A DNA stretch of 64,000 bases from Geotoga petraea (GTDB lineage Bacteria; Thermotogota; Thermotogae; Petrotogales; Petrotogaceae). Where the stretch lies: the NCBI RefSeq assembly GCF_900102615.1, contig NZ_FMYV01000002.1, forward strand, positions 1 through 64,000. Direction: 5' to 3'. The notes under the pieces were generated by a model. It did not search any database, was not told the DNA's origin, and was given only the letters and a program-made list of their open reading frames with translations. Shown here one piece after another: positions 35,348-43,640 of this stretch. The number at the start of each line of letters is the position of its first letter. Position 1 is the first letter of the stretch. Made by a program: the position numbers and the translations under genes.

Positions 35348-35893
35348 ATGAGTGAAGAATTTAAAGGTTATAAAAAGTTTCACGACACTTTTTTAAACAA
35401 CGTGAAAGAAGAAGGGTTTTTACACGATGACCACATTCATCCAGTATTTTTACTTTGGATGAGTTTTGATAATGAAGAAAAGAAAGAAGAGTTTTTGAAT
35501 TTTGTTAAAAAAAATGATCCTGATTATGAAAAAGAATTGAGAGAATACATGGATTACTATGATATAGAAACCAACATTATCCCAATATATTTCCCTTTCG
35601 AAGTTGATTCAGAAGAAGAACTTAAAAACTTGAGCTTATTTTTACACGACATAGCTCAAATCTCTAAAGTACACGCCTATTCGGTTCTTTCTGAAGTTGC
35701 GATGGATGATGATGAAGGCAAAACAGAAGAAGAATTAGATTATCTTCCTTCGATTTTTACTGAAGCTCCGGATGGAAGTTGTTATATGAGTGTTTTAGAC
35801 TATGAATCAGGCGAGCAGATAGATGATTATTCAGGTGAATATGAAAAAGATAACGAATACATAGCAGGTTTGAGGTTTCCAATCTTTGAATAA
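35348..35893 (+). CDS. Acidic hypothetical protein encoded with nrdJ
   Basis: This 181-residue protein is rich in Asp and Glu and has no membrane segment or signal peptide. I do not recognise a family. Notable blocks are DDHIHPVFLLWMSF, YDIETNIIPIYFPFEVDSEEEL, and a C-terminal GSCYMSVLDYESGEQIDDYSG. It begins 15 bp after nrdJ behind GGAGGAG, and both end at a strong terminator (35893-35936). Co-transcription suggests some link to nucleotide reduction, but that rests only on position. Confidence 0.75.
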   Translation: MSEEFKGYKKFHDTFLNNVKEEGFLHDDHIHPVFLLWMSFDNEEKKEEFLNFVKKNDPDYEKELREYMDYYDIETNIIPIYFPFEVDSEEELKNLSLFLHDIAQISKVHAYSVLSEVAMDDDEGKTEEELDYLPSIFTEAPDGSCYMSVLDYESGEQIDDYSGEYEKDNEYIAGLRFPIFE

Positions 35894-35936
35894 TAAAAAC
35901 GACCTTTCAAATTTTAGTTTGAAAGGTCGTTTTTAT
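35893..35936. terminator. Bidirectional terminator between the nrdJ operon and glgP
   Basis: A 19-bp near-continuous perfect stem (centre gacctttcaaa / tttgaaaggtc) with a 6-nt loop and T-runs on both strands. It serves the converging nrdJ and glgP units. Confidence 0.88.
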
Positions 35937-35944
35937 TTTATTGA

Positions 35945-38512
35945 TTAAAATGCCGGGTGTTTAACTAATCCCATTAAATAATTTTTATGTGGCATGTATG
36001 GATGGCTTGCAGAAATTCTGACATTGTAGCCATAGTATCCTCTTTCATCAATTTCAAATGATCCTTTAAAAATATAGGTGTCTTTTTGTGCTTCTTTAAT
36101 GAGTTTCATTTTAAATGTTTTTAAATTAGTAACTTCGTTTTCTTGAATTCTTGCCAACACAATTTCCGGATCAATTGAATCAGGTCCAATTCCTGGTAAA
36201 TAAACTTCTGCTTCTATATTTAATTCTTTACCCACTTCTAATTGTTCATCGGTATTATGTTCGGTTAATACTTTAATCTTAATTGACTGCCAATTTCTTT
36301 CCAATAAATCTCTCCAATGAGCAAAATCTTTTGTAACTCTGAATCCATCTTTATTAAACTTATTTCCTTGCTCCGCAGCGGGCATGTACAATTTTTGAGT
36401 GTATTCCTTAACCATTCTTGATGTATTGAAGAATTCAGCAACAGAAGAAATAGAATTTTTCATTATTTTTACCCATTTTGATTTATCTTCTGAGTAATAA
36501 GTTGGTATAATTTCATTTTCTAAGGTATTGTATATGGAAACACTATCTATTCTATCTTGTAAGTCGGTATCTTCATAATCTCTATTATCACCTATGGCCC
36601 AACCATTTTTATTTTTTTCTTCACCATTGTATCCTTCTACCCACCAACCGTCAAGAACTGAGAAATTCATAGCTCCGTTCATTCCAGCTTTTTCTCCAGA
36701 AGTACCAGAAGCTTCATGAGGTCTCCTTGGGTTGTTCAACCAGATGTCTACCCCTGAAACAAGATGTCTAGCCATATTCATATCATAATTCTCTAAAATT
36801 ATTATTTTGTCTTTAAATTGAGGCATTCTTGAAATTTCATAAATTCTTTTTATTAATTCCTGTCCTGGTTTATCCGCTGGATGTGCTTTACCAGCAAAAA
36901 CTATTTGAACTGGTTTTTCAGGGTTGTTTAAAATTTTTTCCAATCTTTCCAAGTCTCTAAATATCAAAGTAGCTCTCTTATAAGTTGCAAATCTTCTTGC
37001 AAATCCAATTGTTAGGATATTTTTATCTCCTATTGTTTTGATTTCTTGTAATTGCTCAACAGTTTCACCATGTCTGGCTCTTTGAGCTTTTACTCTTTCA
37101 TGTATGAAGTCAACTAATTTTCCTTTTAATTCAACGTGGGTATTCCATAATTTTTCATCAGGGATTTTGTCTATTTTTGCCCACATGTCTGGATCATCTA
37201 ATTCAGAAACCCAATTTTTGTTTAATTCTTCAGCAAAAAGATCTTGTAACTCTTTTGCAATCCAAGTTTCACTGTGAACTCCATTGGTTACGTGAGATAT
37301 AGGTACTTCTACAGCCTCAAGGCCATCCCAAACATGTTTCCAAAGGCCTCTTGATACTTTTCCGTGAAGTTCAGAAACTCCATTTGCTCTACCAGCCATT
37401 TTTAAGGCTAAAATAGTCATTGAAAAAGCTTGAGATCCATCAGGCCTTTGTTCTCTACCAAGGTCAAAAAATTCATCTCTGGTCGCTTCTAATGTTGGCC
37501 AATAATCACTAAAATATTTTTCTATTAAATTAAAATCAAAGGTATCATTTCCTGCTGGAACTGGAGTGTGTGTTGTGAATACTGAACCAGCTCTCGTTGC
37601 TTCTAAGGCTTCTTTGAAAGTTAGATTTTCTTGTTGAACATATTCTTTTACCCTTTCAAGTCCCAAGAAAGCTGCGTGGCCTTCATTCATATGCCAAACG
37701 GAAGGGTTTATTCCCATCTCTCTTAAAACTCTAACACCAGCTATGCCAAGGAGCATTTCTTGTTTGATTCTCATTTCATGGTCTCCACCATACAATCTAT
37801 GAGTTAGTTTTCTATCTTCTGGATCATTTTGTTTTATATCTGTGTCTAATAAATATAAAGATACTCTTCCAACATTTAATTTCCAAACTTTTACATATAC
37901 AGATCTCCCTAATATCTTGATGTTAACGTATAGTTCGTCTCCGTTAGAATCTTTTGCAGGTTCTACTGGAAAATTTGAAAAATCAAATTTTTCATAATGT
38001 GATTGTTGTTGCCCATTTTTATCTATTTGTTGAATAAAATAGCCCTCTCTGTATAAAAATCCTACAGCAACAAAAGGCAATCCTAAATCACTTGCTGATT
38101 TAACATGATCTCCTGCCAAAATACCTAATCCACCAGAATAGATTGGTAAAGATTCATGAATACCGTATTCTGCACAAAAATATGCAATTTCTCCCTGTGG
38201 ATAGTCTTTGTGGGTTGCATTGAACCATGTGTTTTTTTCATTGAGGTATTGATTAAATTTTTTCATCACTTTTTCATATTTTTCAAAAAACTTTTTATTA
38301 TTTGATTTTGCTTCAAGCTTTTTTTGACTCACTTGTTTTAAAAAAATTACTGGATTTCTGTTTACTTTTTTCCATAAATCAGAATCAATTTCCTCAAAAA
38401 GTTCTTGAGAGTCATAATTCCAAGTCCACCACATATTTTTTGATAAATCTTTTAATCCTTTGATTTTCTCTGGTAAACTTGGGACCACTGTAACTTTGTT
38501 TAAAAAATCCAT
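35945..38512 (-). CDS. glgP: Alpha-glucan phosphorylase
   Basis: This protein of about 855 residues belongs to the short bacterial/archaeal phosphorylase group seen in Thermotoga. It releases glucose-1-phosphate from alpha-1,4-glucans. Motifs are NMWWTWNYDSQELF, EYGIHESLPIYSGGLGILAGDH, WHMNEGHAAFLGLER, and the PLP lysine in GTSGEKAGMNGAMNFSVLDG (near 607). The start ATG at 38512 follows GGAGGGAGGATATCCT; an in-frame TTG six codons upstream lies in that ribosome site. It complements the secreted amylase at 18150. Confidence 0.95.
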   Translation of the reverse strand: MDFLNKVTVVPSLPEKIKGLKDLSKNMWWTWNYDSQELFEEIDSDLWKKVNRNPVIFLKQVSQKKLEAKSNNKKFFEKYEKVMKKFNQYLNEKNTWFNATHKDYPQGEIAYFCAEYGIHESLPIYSGGLGILAGDHVKSASDLGLPFVAVGFLYREGYFIQQIDKNGQQQSHYEKFDFSNFPVEPAKDSNGDELYVNIKILGRSVYVKVWKLNVGRVSLYLLDTDIKQNDPEDRKLTHRLYGGDHEMRIKQEMLLGIAGVRVLREMGINPSVWHMNEGHAAFLGLERVKEYVQQENLTFKEALEATRAGSVFTTHTPVPAGNDTFDFNLIEKYFSDYWPTLEATRDEFFDLGREQRPDGSQAFSMTILALKMAGRANGVSELHGKVSRGLWKHVWDGLEAVEVPISHVTNGVHSETWIAKELQDLFAEELNKNWVSELDDPDMWAKIDKIPDEKLWNTHVELKGKLVDFIHERVKAQRARHGETVEQLQEIKTIGDKNILTIGFARRFATYKRATLIFRDLERLEKILNNPEKPVQIVFAGKAHPADKPGQELIKRIYEISRMPQFKDKIIILENYDMNMARHLVSGVDIWLNNPRRPHEASGTSGEKAGMNGAMNFSVLDGWWVEGYNGEEKNKNGWAIGDNRDYEDTDLQDRIDSVSIYNTLENEIIPTYYSEDKSKWVKIMKNSISSVAEFFNTSRMVKEYTQKLYMPAAEQGNKFNKDGFRVTKDFAHWRDLLERNWQSIKIKVLTEHNTDEQLEVGKELNIEAEVYLPGIGPDSIDPEIVLARIQENEVTNLKTFKMKLIKEAQKDTYIFKGSFEIDERGYYGYNVRISASHPYMPHKNYLMGLVKHPAF

Positions 38513-38559
38513 AGGATATCCTCCCTCCAAATAATTACTCTATGAATATCTTTCAATAC

Positions 38560-38568
38560 ATTATATCA
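38560..38568 (-). promoter_or_regulatory. Extended -10 promoter of glgP
   Basis: TGATATAAT on the minus strand, about 48 bp before the glgP ATG. The preceding bases (attttttTGATATAAT) are the same as upstream of the amylase gene. Confidence 0.5.
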
Positions 38569-38603
38569 AAAAAATAGTGAAAATCAAGTTAATACAGAGA
38601 TAA

Positions 38604-39140
38604 TTAAACGTTATCGTAAATATATACCCCTTCTTCAGGATATTCATCGATTTCAGCCATTTTCACTTCTACTGCTTCATTGTCTTTCGATGTAGGAAGA
38701 TTTTTCCCAATAAAATTAGCTTTTATAGGGAACTCTCTATGTCCTCTATCTACTAATACAAGCAATTCTATTTGACTAGGCCTTCCTCTTGAAATAATTG
38801 CATCCATTGCAGCTCTAATTGTTCTTCCGGTAAAAAGAACATCATCTACTAATATTACAATTTTATTGTTTACATTAATATTAAATTCTGAAGTATCCGT
38901 ATCAGATTTTTTTTCATCATCTCTAAAAGGAGTAACGTCTAATTTAATAACGGGTACTTCAAAATTTTCAATTTTAATCAAATTTTCTTTTATTCTTTCA
39001 GCAATGAACGCCCCTCGAGTTTTTATTCCAGCTAAAATTACGTTTTCAACGCCTTTATGTTTTTCTGTTATTTCATGGGAAAGTCGCATGAGTGTTCTTT
39101 TAATGTCTTTTTCTTCCATAATTTTCTTTTTTATATTCAT
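38604..39140 (-). CDS. pyrR: PyrR bifunctional protein (pyr regulator / uracil phosphoribosyltransferase)
   Basis: This 178-residue phosphoribosyltransferase-fold protein has the PRPP motif VILVDDVLFTGRTIRAAMDA, plus RGHREFPIKANFIGKNLPTS typical of PyrR. PyrR binds pyr mRNA leaders in response to UMP and also has weak UPRTase activity. No pyr biosynthetic genes are present around it. It has its own promoter (39171-39199). AAAGGAGAG precedes the ATG. Confidence 0.94.
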   Translation of the reverse strand: MNIKKKIMEEKDIKRTLMRLSHEITEKHKGVENVILAGIKTRGAFIAERIKENLIKIENFEVPVIKLDVTPFRDDEKKSDTDTSEFNINVNNKIVILVDDVLFTGRTIRAAMDAIISRGRPSQIELLVLVDRGHREFPIKANFIGKNLPTSKDNEAVEVKMAEIDEYPEEGVYIYDNV

Positions 39141-39170
39141 AATATTCTCTCCTTTTCTTCATGTATATTG

Positions 39171-39199
39171 ATAATATCACTAATGTTATTTTAATTCAA
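39171..39199 (-). promoter_or_regulatory. pyrR promoter
   Basis: Minus strand: -35 TTGAAT at 39199-39194, a 17-bp spacer, -10 TATTAT at 39176-39171 preceded by TGA (extended -10). The upstream terminator hairpin ends just before the -35. Confidence 0.6.
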
Positions 39200-39200
39200 A

Positions 39201-39226
39201 TAAAAAGGCCTCATATAAATGAGGCC
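39201..39226 (-). terminator. Terminator of the DUF1858 gene
   Basis: An 8-bp stem (ggcctcat / atgaggcc) with loop ataa is followed on the minus strand by TTTTTATT. Confidence 0.8.
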
Positions 39227-39231
39227 AAAGT

Positions 39232-39459
39232 TTATTGATTTTCTTCTATTAATTTTTCTATGTAGTTTATATCATCAACAATATTATTTAATTTATTTAA
39301 AGCTAAATTAAGGTTGATGCCTTTTTTTTGACAACTATCTTCTAAGGTGTCCATCTTCGTACAACAAATATCAAATCCAAATTTAGTTATTTGTTTAAAA
39401 AGTTTGTCATCTTTTTCCATTATTTCCTTTAAGGACATATCTTTAGTTAGGTATTCCAT
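39232..39459 (-). CDS. DUF1858 / ScdA-N-like small cysteine protein
   Basis: This 75-residue protein fits the DUF1858 pattern. An opening MEYLTKDMSLKEIMEKD is followed by a helix ending in GFDICCTKMDTLEDSCQKKGI and then a leucine-rich helix. The family often carries a CxxC or single cysteine near the first helix and is found alone or fused to redox and hybrid-cluster proteins. The three cysteines (two adjacent, one 10 residues later) may bind metal or persulfide. An unusual GC-tract palindrome (39474-39506) sits directly upstream, between promoter and ribosome site. Function unknown. Confidence 0.8.
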   Translation of the reverse strand: MEYLTKDMSLKEIMEKDDKLFKQITKFGFDICCTKMDTLEDSCQKKGINLNLALNKLNNIVDDINYIEKLIEENQ

Positions 39460-39473
39460 AATAAAACCTCCTT

Positions 39474-39506
39474 ATTATTTTACCCCCCACAGGGGGGTAA
39501 AATAAT
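39474..39506 (-). promoter_or_regulatory. CsoR/CstR-type operator upstream of the DUF1858 gene
   Basis: Perfect 15-bp arms (attattttacccccc / ggggggtaaaataat) surround a 3-nt centre. Paired C6/G6 tracts bounded by TA and AT-rich flanks are the known operator style of CsoR-family regulators (Cu sensor CsoR, persulfide sensor CstR, RcnR). It lies about 14 bp before the start codon and just downstream of a predicted -10 (TATACT, 39515-39510), a repressing position. No CsoR-family gene is in the window. Confidence 0.6.
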
Positions 39507-39544
39507 TTTAGTATATAAAAGTTAATATAAAGTTAAAATAATAT

Positions 39545-39579
39545 AAAAAAAGACAGATCTAAAAAGATCTGTCTTTTTT
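39545..39579 (-). terminator. Terminator of the rlmD run
   Basis: A 15-bp stem (aaaaaagacagatct / agatctgtctttttt) with loop aaaa and T-runs both ways. On the minus strand it follows the rlmD stop. Confidence 0.85.
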
Positions 39580-39610
39580 AAGAAGTTATTATTCTGTAAA
39601 TTTTATCACT

Positions 39611-40927
39611 TTATTTTTCTAATATAACTATCGTTTCGACATGAAAAGTGTTAGGAAACATGTCAAAAGATTTTATAGATTTGATTTTAAAACCTTTTTC
39701 TGTTAAACCTTTTAAATCTCTAGCAAGTGTTGAAGGATCACAAGATATGTAAATGAGAGAATTATTTACTTTTTTTGATAGCAGTTCCACTCCATTTTTA
39801 CCTAAACCGGCTCTTGGTGGATCTATTATGATATAATCAAAATTATTTTTTGATTTATTGAGGAATTGAATAGCATCTGCAACGTAAAAAGTGGCGTTTT
39901 TTAAAAAGTTTATATTCTTGTTTGCATTTGCAGCTTTTATGGAAATTTTTGAAAATTCGACCCCTTTAACATCTTTAAATAGAGGAGAAAAATACACTGA
40001 AAATAACCCTACACCACAATATAGATCTAATAAGCTTTTATTATCTGTTTTTTTCGGTTTTAAATAATCTAAAATATGTTTCAACATTTTAGAAGTTATT
40101 TCATAGTTTGTTTGGAAAAAGGAAGTTGGTGGAATTTGATAAGTGAACCCATCAAATTCTTCTATTAAAACGCCTTCTCCTTTCCAGGTTTTGTAAGGGC
40201 CTCTTAATTTAACTTTGTCAGAAGAATTCATAACGTGAATTATTGAGTCAACAGGTAATTTTCTTAGTTCTGATTTGAGTTCATTTTCGTTTGGTACGTT
40301 TTCACTGTTTGTAACTATGATGAGCATTGTTTTATTTTGAGAAAATGATTTTCTTAAAATAATATGTTTTATAACCCCTTTTTTAGTTTGATAATTATAA
40401 ACAGGTATTTTTAAAGTGTTGATAATTCCTTTTACCTTGTTTCTCACCTTATCAAATATGTTTGGGGAAATTGGACAATTTTCTATATCAAGTATTTTTG
40501 ATGAATTTTTTTCATTCAAACCAATTTTCAATTCCTCTTCTTTTGAAACTGAAAATTCCATTTTATTTCTATATTGATATTGTAATAATGAAGGCTCTAT
40601 CGAATCAATATCCATATCGATTTTTGCTATTCTTCTTAACTGTTCTTTTACTATGTTTTGTTTAGCCTCTATTTGTTTGTCGTATTTATAGTTTATCCAT
40701 TGACAACCACCACATTTTGGAAAGTGGTTACACACGGATGAAACTCTATCTTTTGATTGTTTGACAACTTTTTTAGTTTTTCCAAAAACAATGTTTTTAG
40801 TGTTTTTTAGAATATCAATCTCAACTATTTCATCTGGATAGGCGTTTTCTATCATATATGTTTTCCCGTCTTTAAATCCCAAACCATAACCACCGTTTAT
40901 CAATTTTTCTATATTAAGTTGTTCCAT
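39611..40927 (-). CDS. rlmD: 23S rRNA (uracil-C5)-methyltransferase, RlmD/TrmA family
   Basis: This protein of about 438 residues has an N-terminal TRAM domain (INGGYGLGF). An iron-sulfur motif follows (VCNHFPKCGGCQWINY plus a later Cys in IENCPI). The C-terminal SAM-methyltransferase shows LLDLYCGVGLFSVYF, IIDPPRAGLG and the catalytic YISCDPSTLARDL. It methylates uridine in rRNA; the exact position (1939 or 747) is not determinable here. I chose the ATG at 40927, eight bases after AAAGGTGG; the upstream in-frame GTG lies inside that site. It is the last gene of the run from 43433. Confidence 0.9.
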   Translation of the reverse strand: MEQLNIEKLINGGYGLGFKDGKTYMIENAYPDEIVEIDILKNTKNIVFGKTKKVVKQSKDRVSSVCNHFPKCGGCQWINYKYDKQIEAKQNIVKEQLRRIAKIDMDIDSIEPSLLQYQYRNKMEFSVSKEEELKIGLNEKNSSKILDIENCPISPNIFDKVRNKVKGIINTLKIPVYNYQTKKGVIKHIILRKSFSQNKTMLIIVTNSENVPNENELKSELRKLPVDSIIHVMNSSDKVKLRGPYKTWKGEGVLIEEFDGFTYQIPPTSFFQTNYEITSKMLKHILDYLKPKKTDNKSLLDLYCGVGLFSVYFSPLFKDVKGVEFSKISIKAANANKNINFLKNATFYVADAIQFLNKSKNNFDYIIIDPPRAGLGKNGVELLSKKVNNSLIYISCDPSTLARDLKGLTEKGFKIKSIKSFDMFPNTFHVETIVILEK

Positions 40928-40945
40928 TACAAAAACCACCTTTGT

Positions 40946-41503
40946 TTAGAATAGATATGGATTTTCTTCTAAAATCCTTTCTATATTTGTTTCTTCCATA
41001 TGACCTGGATGAATTATAATATTTTTGTCTTTTGTCTTAAAAATTTTCTTTATTTTTTCTATGGAGTTTTCCAATTTATATTGATCACCACTTGGCAAAT
41101 CAGTTCTTCCTACAGAATTATAAAAAACGGTGTCTCCAGAAAAAATATGATTATTCATAAAAATTAAAACACTACCTTCTGTATGTCCTGGGGTATGGAT
41201 AGTTTCAAATGCATCTTGTATGTCATATAAATTTTCCCTTATTTCAATTGGAGCACCAATTATTTTGGATAAGTTAATTTCTGCGTTTTTAATCATTTCA
41301 AAATCTCCAGGGTGAAGGTATATTTTATCATAATTTAACTCGTTTAACCCCAATAGATGATCAAAGTGAGCATGAGTTAGTATGACATCAACTTTATTTT
41401 TTATGTGTTTCCCGATTCCAATCCCTGGATCTACGACATATTTATTATCAATTATATAAGAATTTGTTCCATATTGCTCGGTTACTATTTTTTGTACTTT
41501 CAT
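40946..41503 (-). CDS. MBL-fold metallo-hydrolase (glyoxalase II-like)
   Basis: This 185-residue protein has the dinuclear-metal motif LTHAHFDHLLG (HxHxDH), later TPGHTEGSVLIF, FSGDTVF and HPGHME. The compact size matches hydroxyacylglutathione hydrolase-like enzymes that cleave thioesters such as bacillithiol or lactoyl adducts; the substrate is unproven. The ATG at 41503 follows AAGGGAG, and the upstream in-frame extension overlaps the MATE gene. Confidence 0.88.
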   Translation of the reverse strand: MKVQKIVTEQYGTNSYIIDNKYVVDPGIGIGKHIKNKVDVILTHAHFDHLLGLNELNYDKIYLHPGDFEMIKNAEINLSKIIGAPIEIRENLYDIQDAFETIHTPGHTEGSVLIFMNNHIFSGDTVFYNSVGRTDLPSGDQYKLENSIEKIKKIFKTKDKNIIIHPGHMEETNIERILEENPYLF

Positions 41504-41516
41504 TAAATCAGCTCCC

Positions 41517-42857
41517 TTATATTGTATCAACAATATTTCTTGCCCACTTTTGCGAGTAATATCTTTTCATAAAAATAAAGGCTTTTACCATTTCTTCGAT
41601 TAGAGAGATAGTGTATACTATTGGGAAAGACCAACCTATTACTAAGCCACTTATTGCTACCAGAGGAATGCCTATGCCCCACAATGTTCCAACTTCAACA
41701 AAAAAAGAAAATTTTGTATCGCCCCCAGCTCTTAAAATTCCCACTACATTCATAAGATTCATCGTTCTGACGGGTATGGAAAAAGCGGCTATTAAAAGAG
41801 ACGTCAATATAAGTTTTTCAACTTCTTGAGAAACATTAAATAACAAAACTATGTATTTTGAAGACAAAATGATTGCAAATCCAACAAAAAATGAAATGAT
41901 AAAATTCAGTCTTAATAATTTTCTTGCTGTTAAAATCGCTTCTTCTATATGGTCAGAACCAAGGTGTTTTCCAATTAAAATTGCCGTCGCATTTGAAAGA
42001 GCAATTAATATTGTAAAAGCAATATTTTCAATAGTTTCCATAACATTCCTTGCTGCTATTATATTAGTTCCCATATGAGCATAAACGATTGAGTATGTAG
42101 TCATTCCCAACCCCCAAAAGAATTCTTGTCCAATTGTGGAAATAGTATAACTAAAAAAATATTTTATAAACTTAAGGTCTAAAGCTTTTATATGATAAAT
42201 TTTAAATAAGCCAGGATGATTTATTTTTAGCATTATAATAATTAAAATAAATAACTGTAGGATTCTCGAAATTAGAGTCCCAATGGCTGCACCTTTCACT
42301 CCCATTGTGGGGAATCCAAACTTTCCAAATATCAAAATATAGTTTAGAAAGATATTAGTACCCATTGCTATTAAACTTGAGTACATAGGGATTACAGTTT
42401 TTTCTGTACTTTTTAAACACGCTTCAAAAGAAAAAACAAGAGCCATGACTGGAAAAGTTAAAGCTATTATGCTAAGATACTCTATACCTATTAAAACTAC
42501 TGTATGATCAGGAGTAAAAATTCCCATTACCTTATCAGTGAAAAAGAATGATGGTATAAAAAAAATGATAGAGAACAGAATTGACAAACCAGTTATTAAA
42601 GATGTTGTTTTTGATATATTAAACTCATCTCTTTTACCCCAATATTGTGAAAGAAATATAGCTCCCCCACTAACTAATCCAAATAATAACAAGTTGAATA
42701 AAAAGAAAATCTTGTTAGATAATCCCACTGCTGCAATACTGTTTTCTCCCAATTGGCCTATCATAAGTGTGTCAACGAAATTAACACTTGTTGAAATAAA
42801 CTGTTGAACAGCAACAGGCAAAGCTATTGTAAGGGTAGTTTTATAAAATTTATTCAT
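41517..42857 (-). CDS. MATE-family efflux transporter
   Basis: This 446-residue protein has 12 predicted helices and the MATE signature in both halves. Half 1 shows ALPVAVQQFISTSVNFVDTLMIGQLGENSIAAVGLS; half 2 shows the counterpart with TISTIGQEFFWGLGMTTYSIVYAHMGT. Such proteins export cationic compounds in exchange for Na+ or H+. It lies nine bases after the preceding hypothetical gene and 13 before the next. The Shine-Dalgarno (AAGGCG) is weak, consistent with translational coupling. Confidence 0.92.
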   Translation of the reverse strand: MNKFYKTTLTIALPVAVQQFISTSVNFVDTLMIGQLGENSIAAVGLSNKIFFLFNLLLFGLVSGGAIFLSQYWGKRDEFNISKTTSLITGLSILFSIIFFIPSFFFTDKVMGIFTPDHTVVLIGIEYLSIIALTFPVMALVFSFEACLKSTEKTVIPMYSSLIAMGTNIFLNYILIFGKFGFPTMGVKGAAIGTLISRILQLFILIIIMLKINHPGLFKIYHIKALDLKFIKYFFSYTISTIGQEFFWGLGMTTYSIVYAHMGTNIIAARNVMETIENIAFTILIALSNATAILIGKHLGSDHIEEAILTARKLLRLNFIISFFVGFAIILSSKYIVLLFNVSQEVEKLILTSLLIAAFSIPVRTMNLMNVVGILRAGGDTKFSFFVEVGTLWGIGIPLVAISGLVIGWSFPIVYTISLIEEMVKAFIFMKRYYSQKWARNIVDTI

Positions 42858-42866
42858 TTTATCGCC

Positions 42867-43433
42867 TTATATTATTTTATCATTGATATAATGATTTTTA
42901 AAATAAGTATCTAAATATTTCATTACTTTGTCAAAATTTCCAGTTTTTAATTTTTCCCATTCTTTGCCTTTTTGTATGAATAAAGAACAATCTTTGAAAT
43001 CATTATCGTAAATGTTTACTCTAAAAATGTCATCAATATAGAAATCAAAATAGATTCGTCCAAACCTTGCTTTAGCTTCAAAATCTTTGTTTGATATATA
43101 ATGGCATTTTGATTCTACATATCTATAAATTCCTCTATTTAATCTTTTTATTTGATCACTTGTGAAAAGAATTGTCTTACTTGTTTTATTATTTTCATCA
43201 AAATAGTTTAATATTTCTTTTAAAGTCCCTTTTGAGATTAACGACCAATTTTTTCCTTCTTTTATAAAAAGCATACAGGTTTCATCTAATGTAGAAATTT
43301 TACATATTGTTTCGTTGCTATCGTCTTTTAAATAGTAGTTATTCTTTCTTTTTAATATGTTGGATAATTTTTTTTTGGTTTTAATATTTTTAAAAATATC
43401 AGCTATAGAATTTCTAATGTCTTTGTTTTGCAA
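42867..43433 (-). CDS. Hypothetical protein with an internal domain duplication
   Basis: This protein of about 188 residues belongs to no family I recognise. Two halves resemble each other. Half 1 has ICKISTLDETCMLFIKEGKNW followed by KGTLKEILNYFDEN. Half 2 has FRVNIYDNDFKDCSLFIQKGKEW followed by TGNFDKVMKYLDTYF. Each looks like a beta-hairpin-rich unit ending in an amphipathic helix. The N-terminus is basic, with no signal or membrane segment. The start is TTG at 43433, six bases after GGGGGAG. It is the first gene of the MATE-metallohydrolase-rlmD run. Confidence 0.7.
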   Translation of the reverse strand: MQNKDIRNSIADIFKNIKTKKKLSNILKRKNNYYLKDDSNETICKISTLDETCMLFIKEGKNWSLISKGTLKEILNYFDENNKTSKTILFTSDQIKRLNRGIYRYVESKCHYISNKDFEAKARFGRIYFDFYIDDIFRVNIYDNDFKDCSLFIQKGKEWEKLKTGNFDKVMKYLDTYFKNHYINDKII

Positions 43434-43541
43434 AATAAACTCCCCCAAAAATTATAAATTATTATTATATAATACTTTATAAATGTAAATTTCAATTGTA
43501 TTATAAGATAAAAAACGCTAAAATATATCTATAAAATAAAA

Positions 43542-43590
43542 ACTTAACATACAATTTTTAATAAATGTTCAAAATTGCTTATTGTTAAGT
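43542..43590 (+). promoter_or_regulatory. Interrupted inverted repeat upstream of the MFS gene
   Basis: Outer arms acttaaca (43542-43549) and tgttaagt (43583-43590) and inner arms caatttt and aaaattg nest in one imperfect stem-loop, 51 bp before the start codon. It could be an operator or a structured mRNA leader. No known motif was recognised. Confidence 0.35.
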
Positions 43591-43640
43591 ACATCTCATT
43601 ATTTTAGAATAGTTTCGAAAAAATAAGGAAGGTGAATTTA

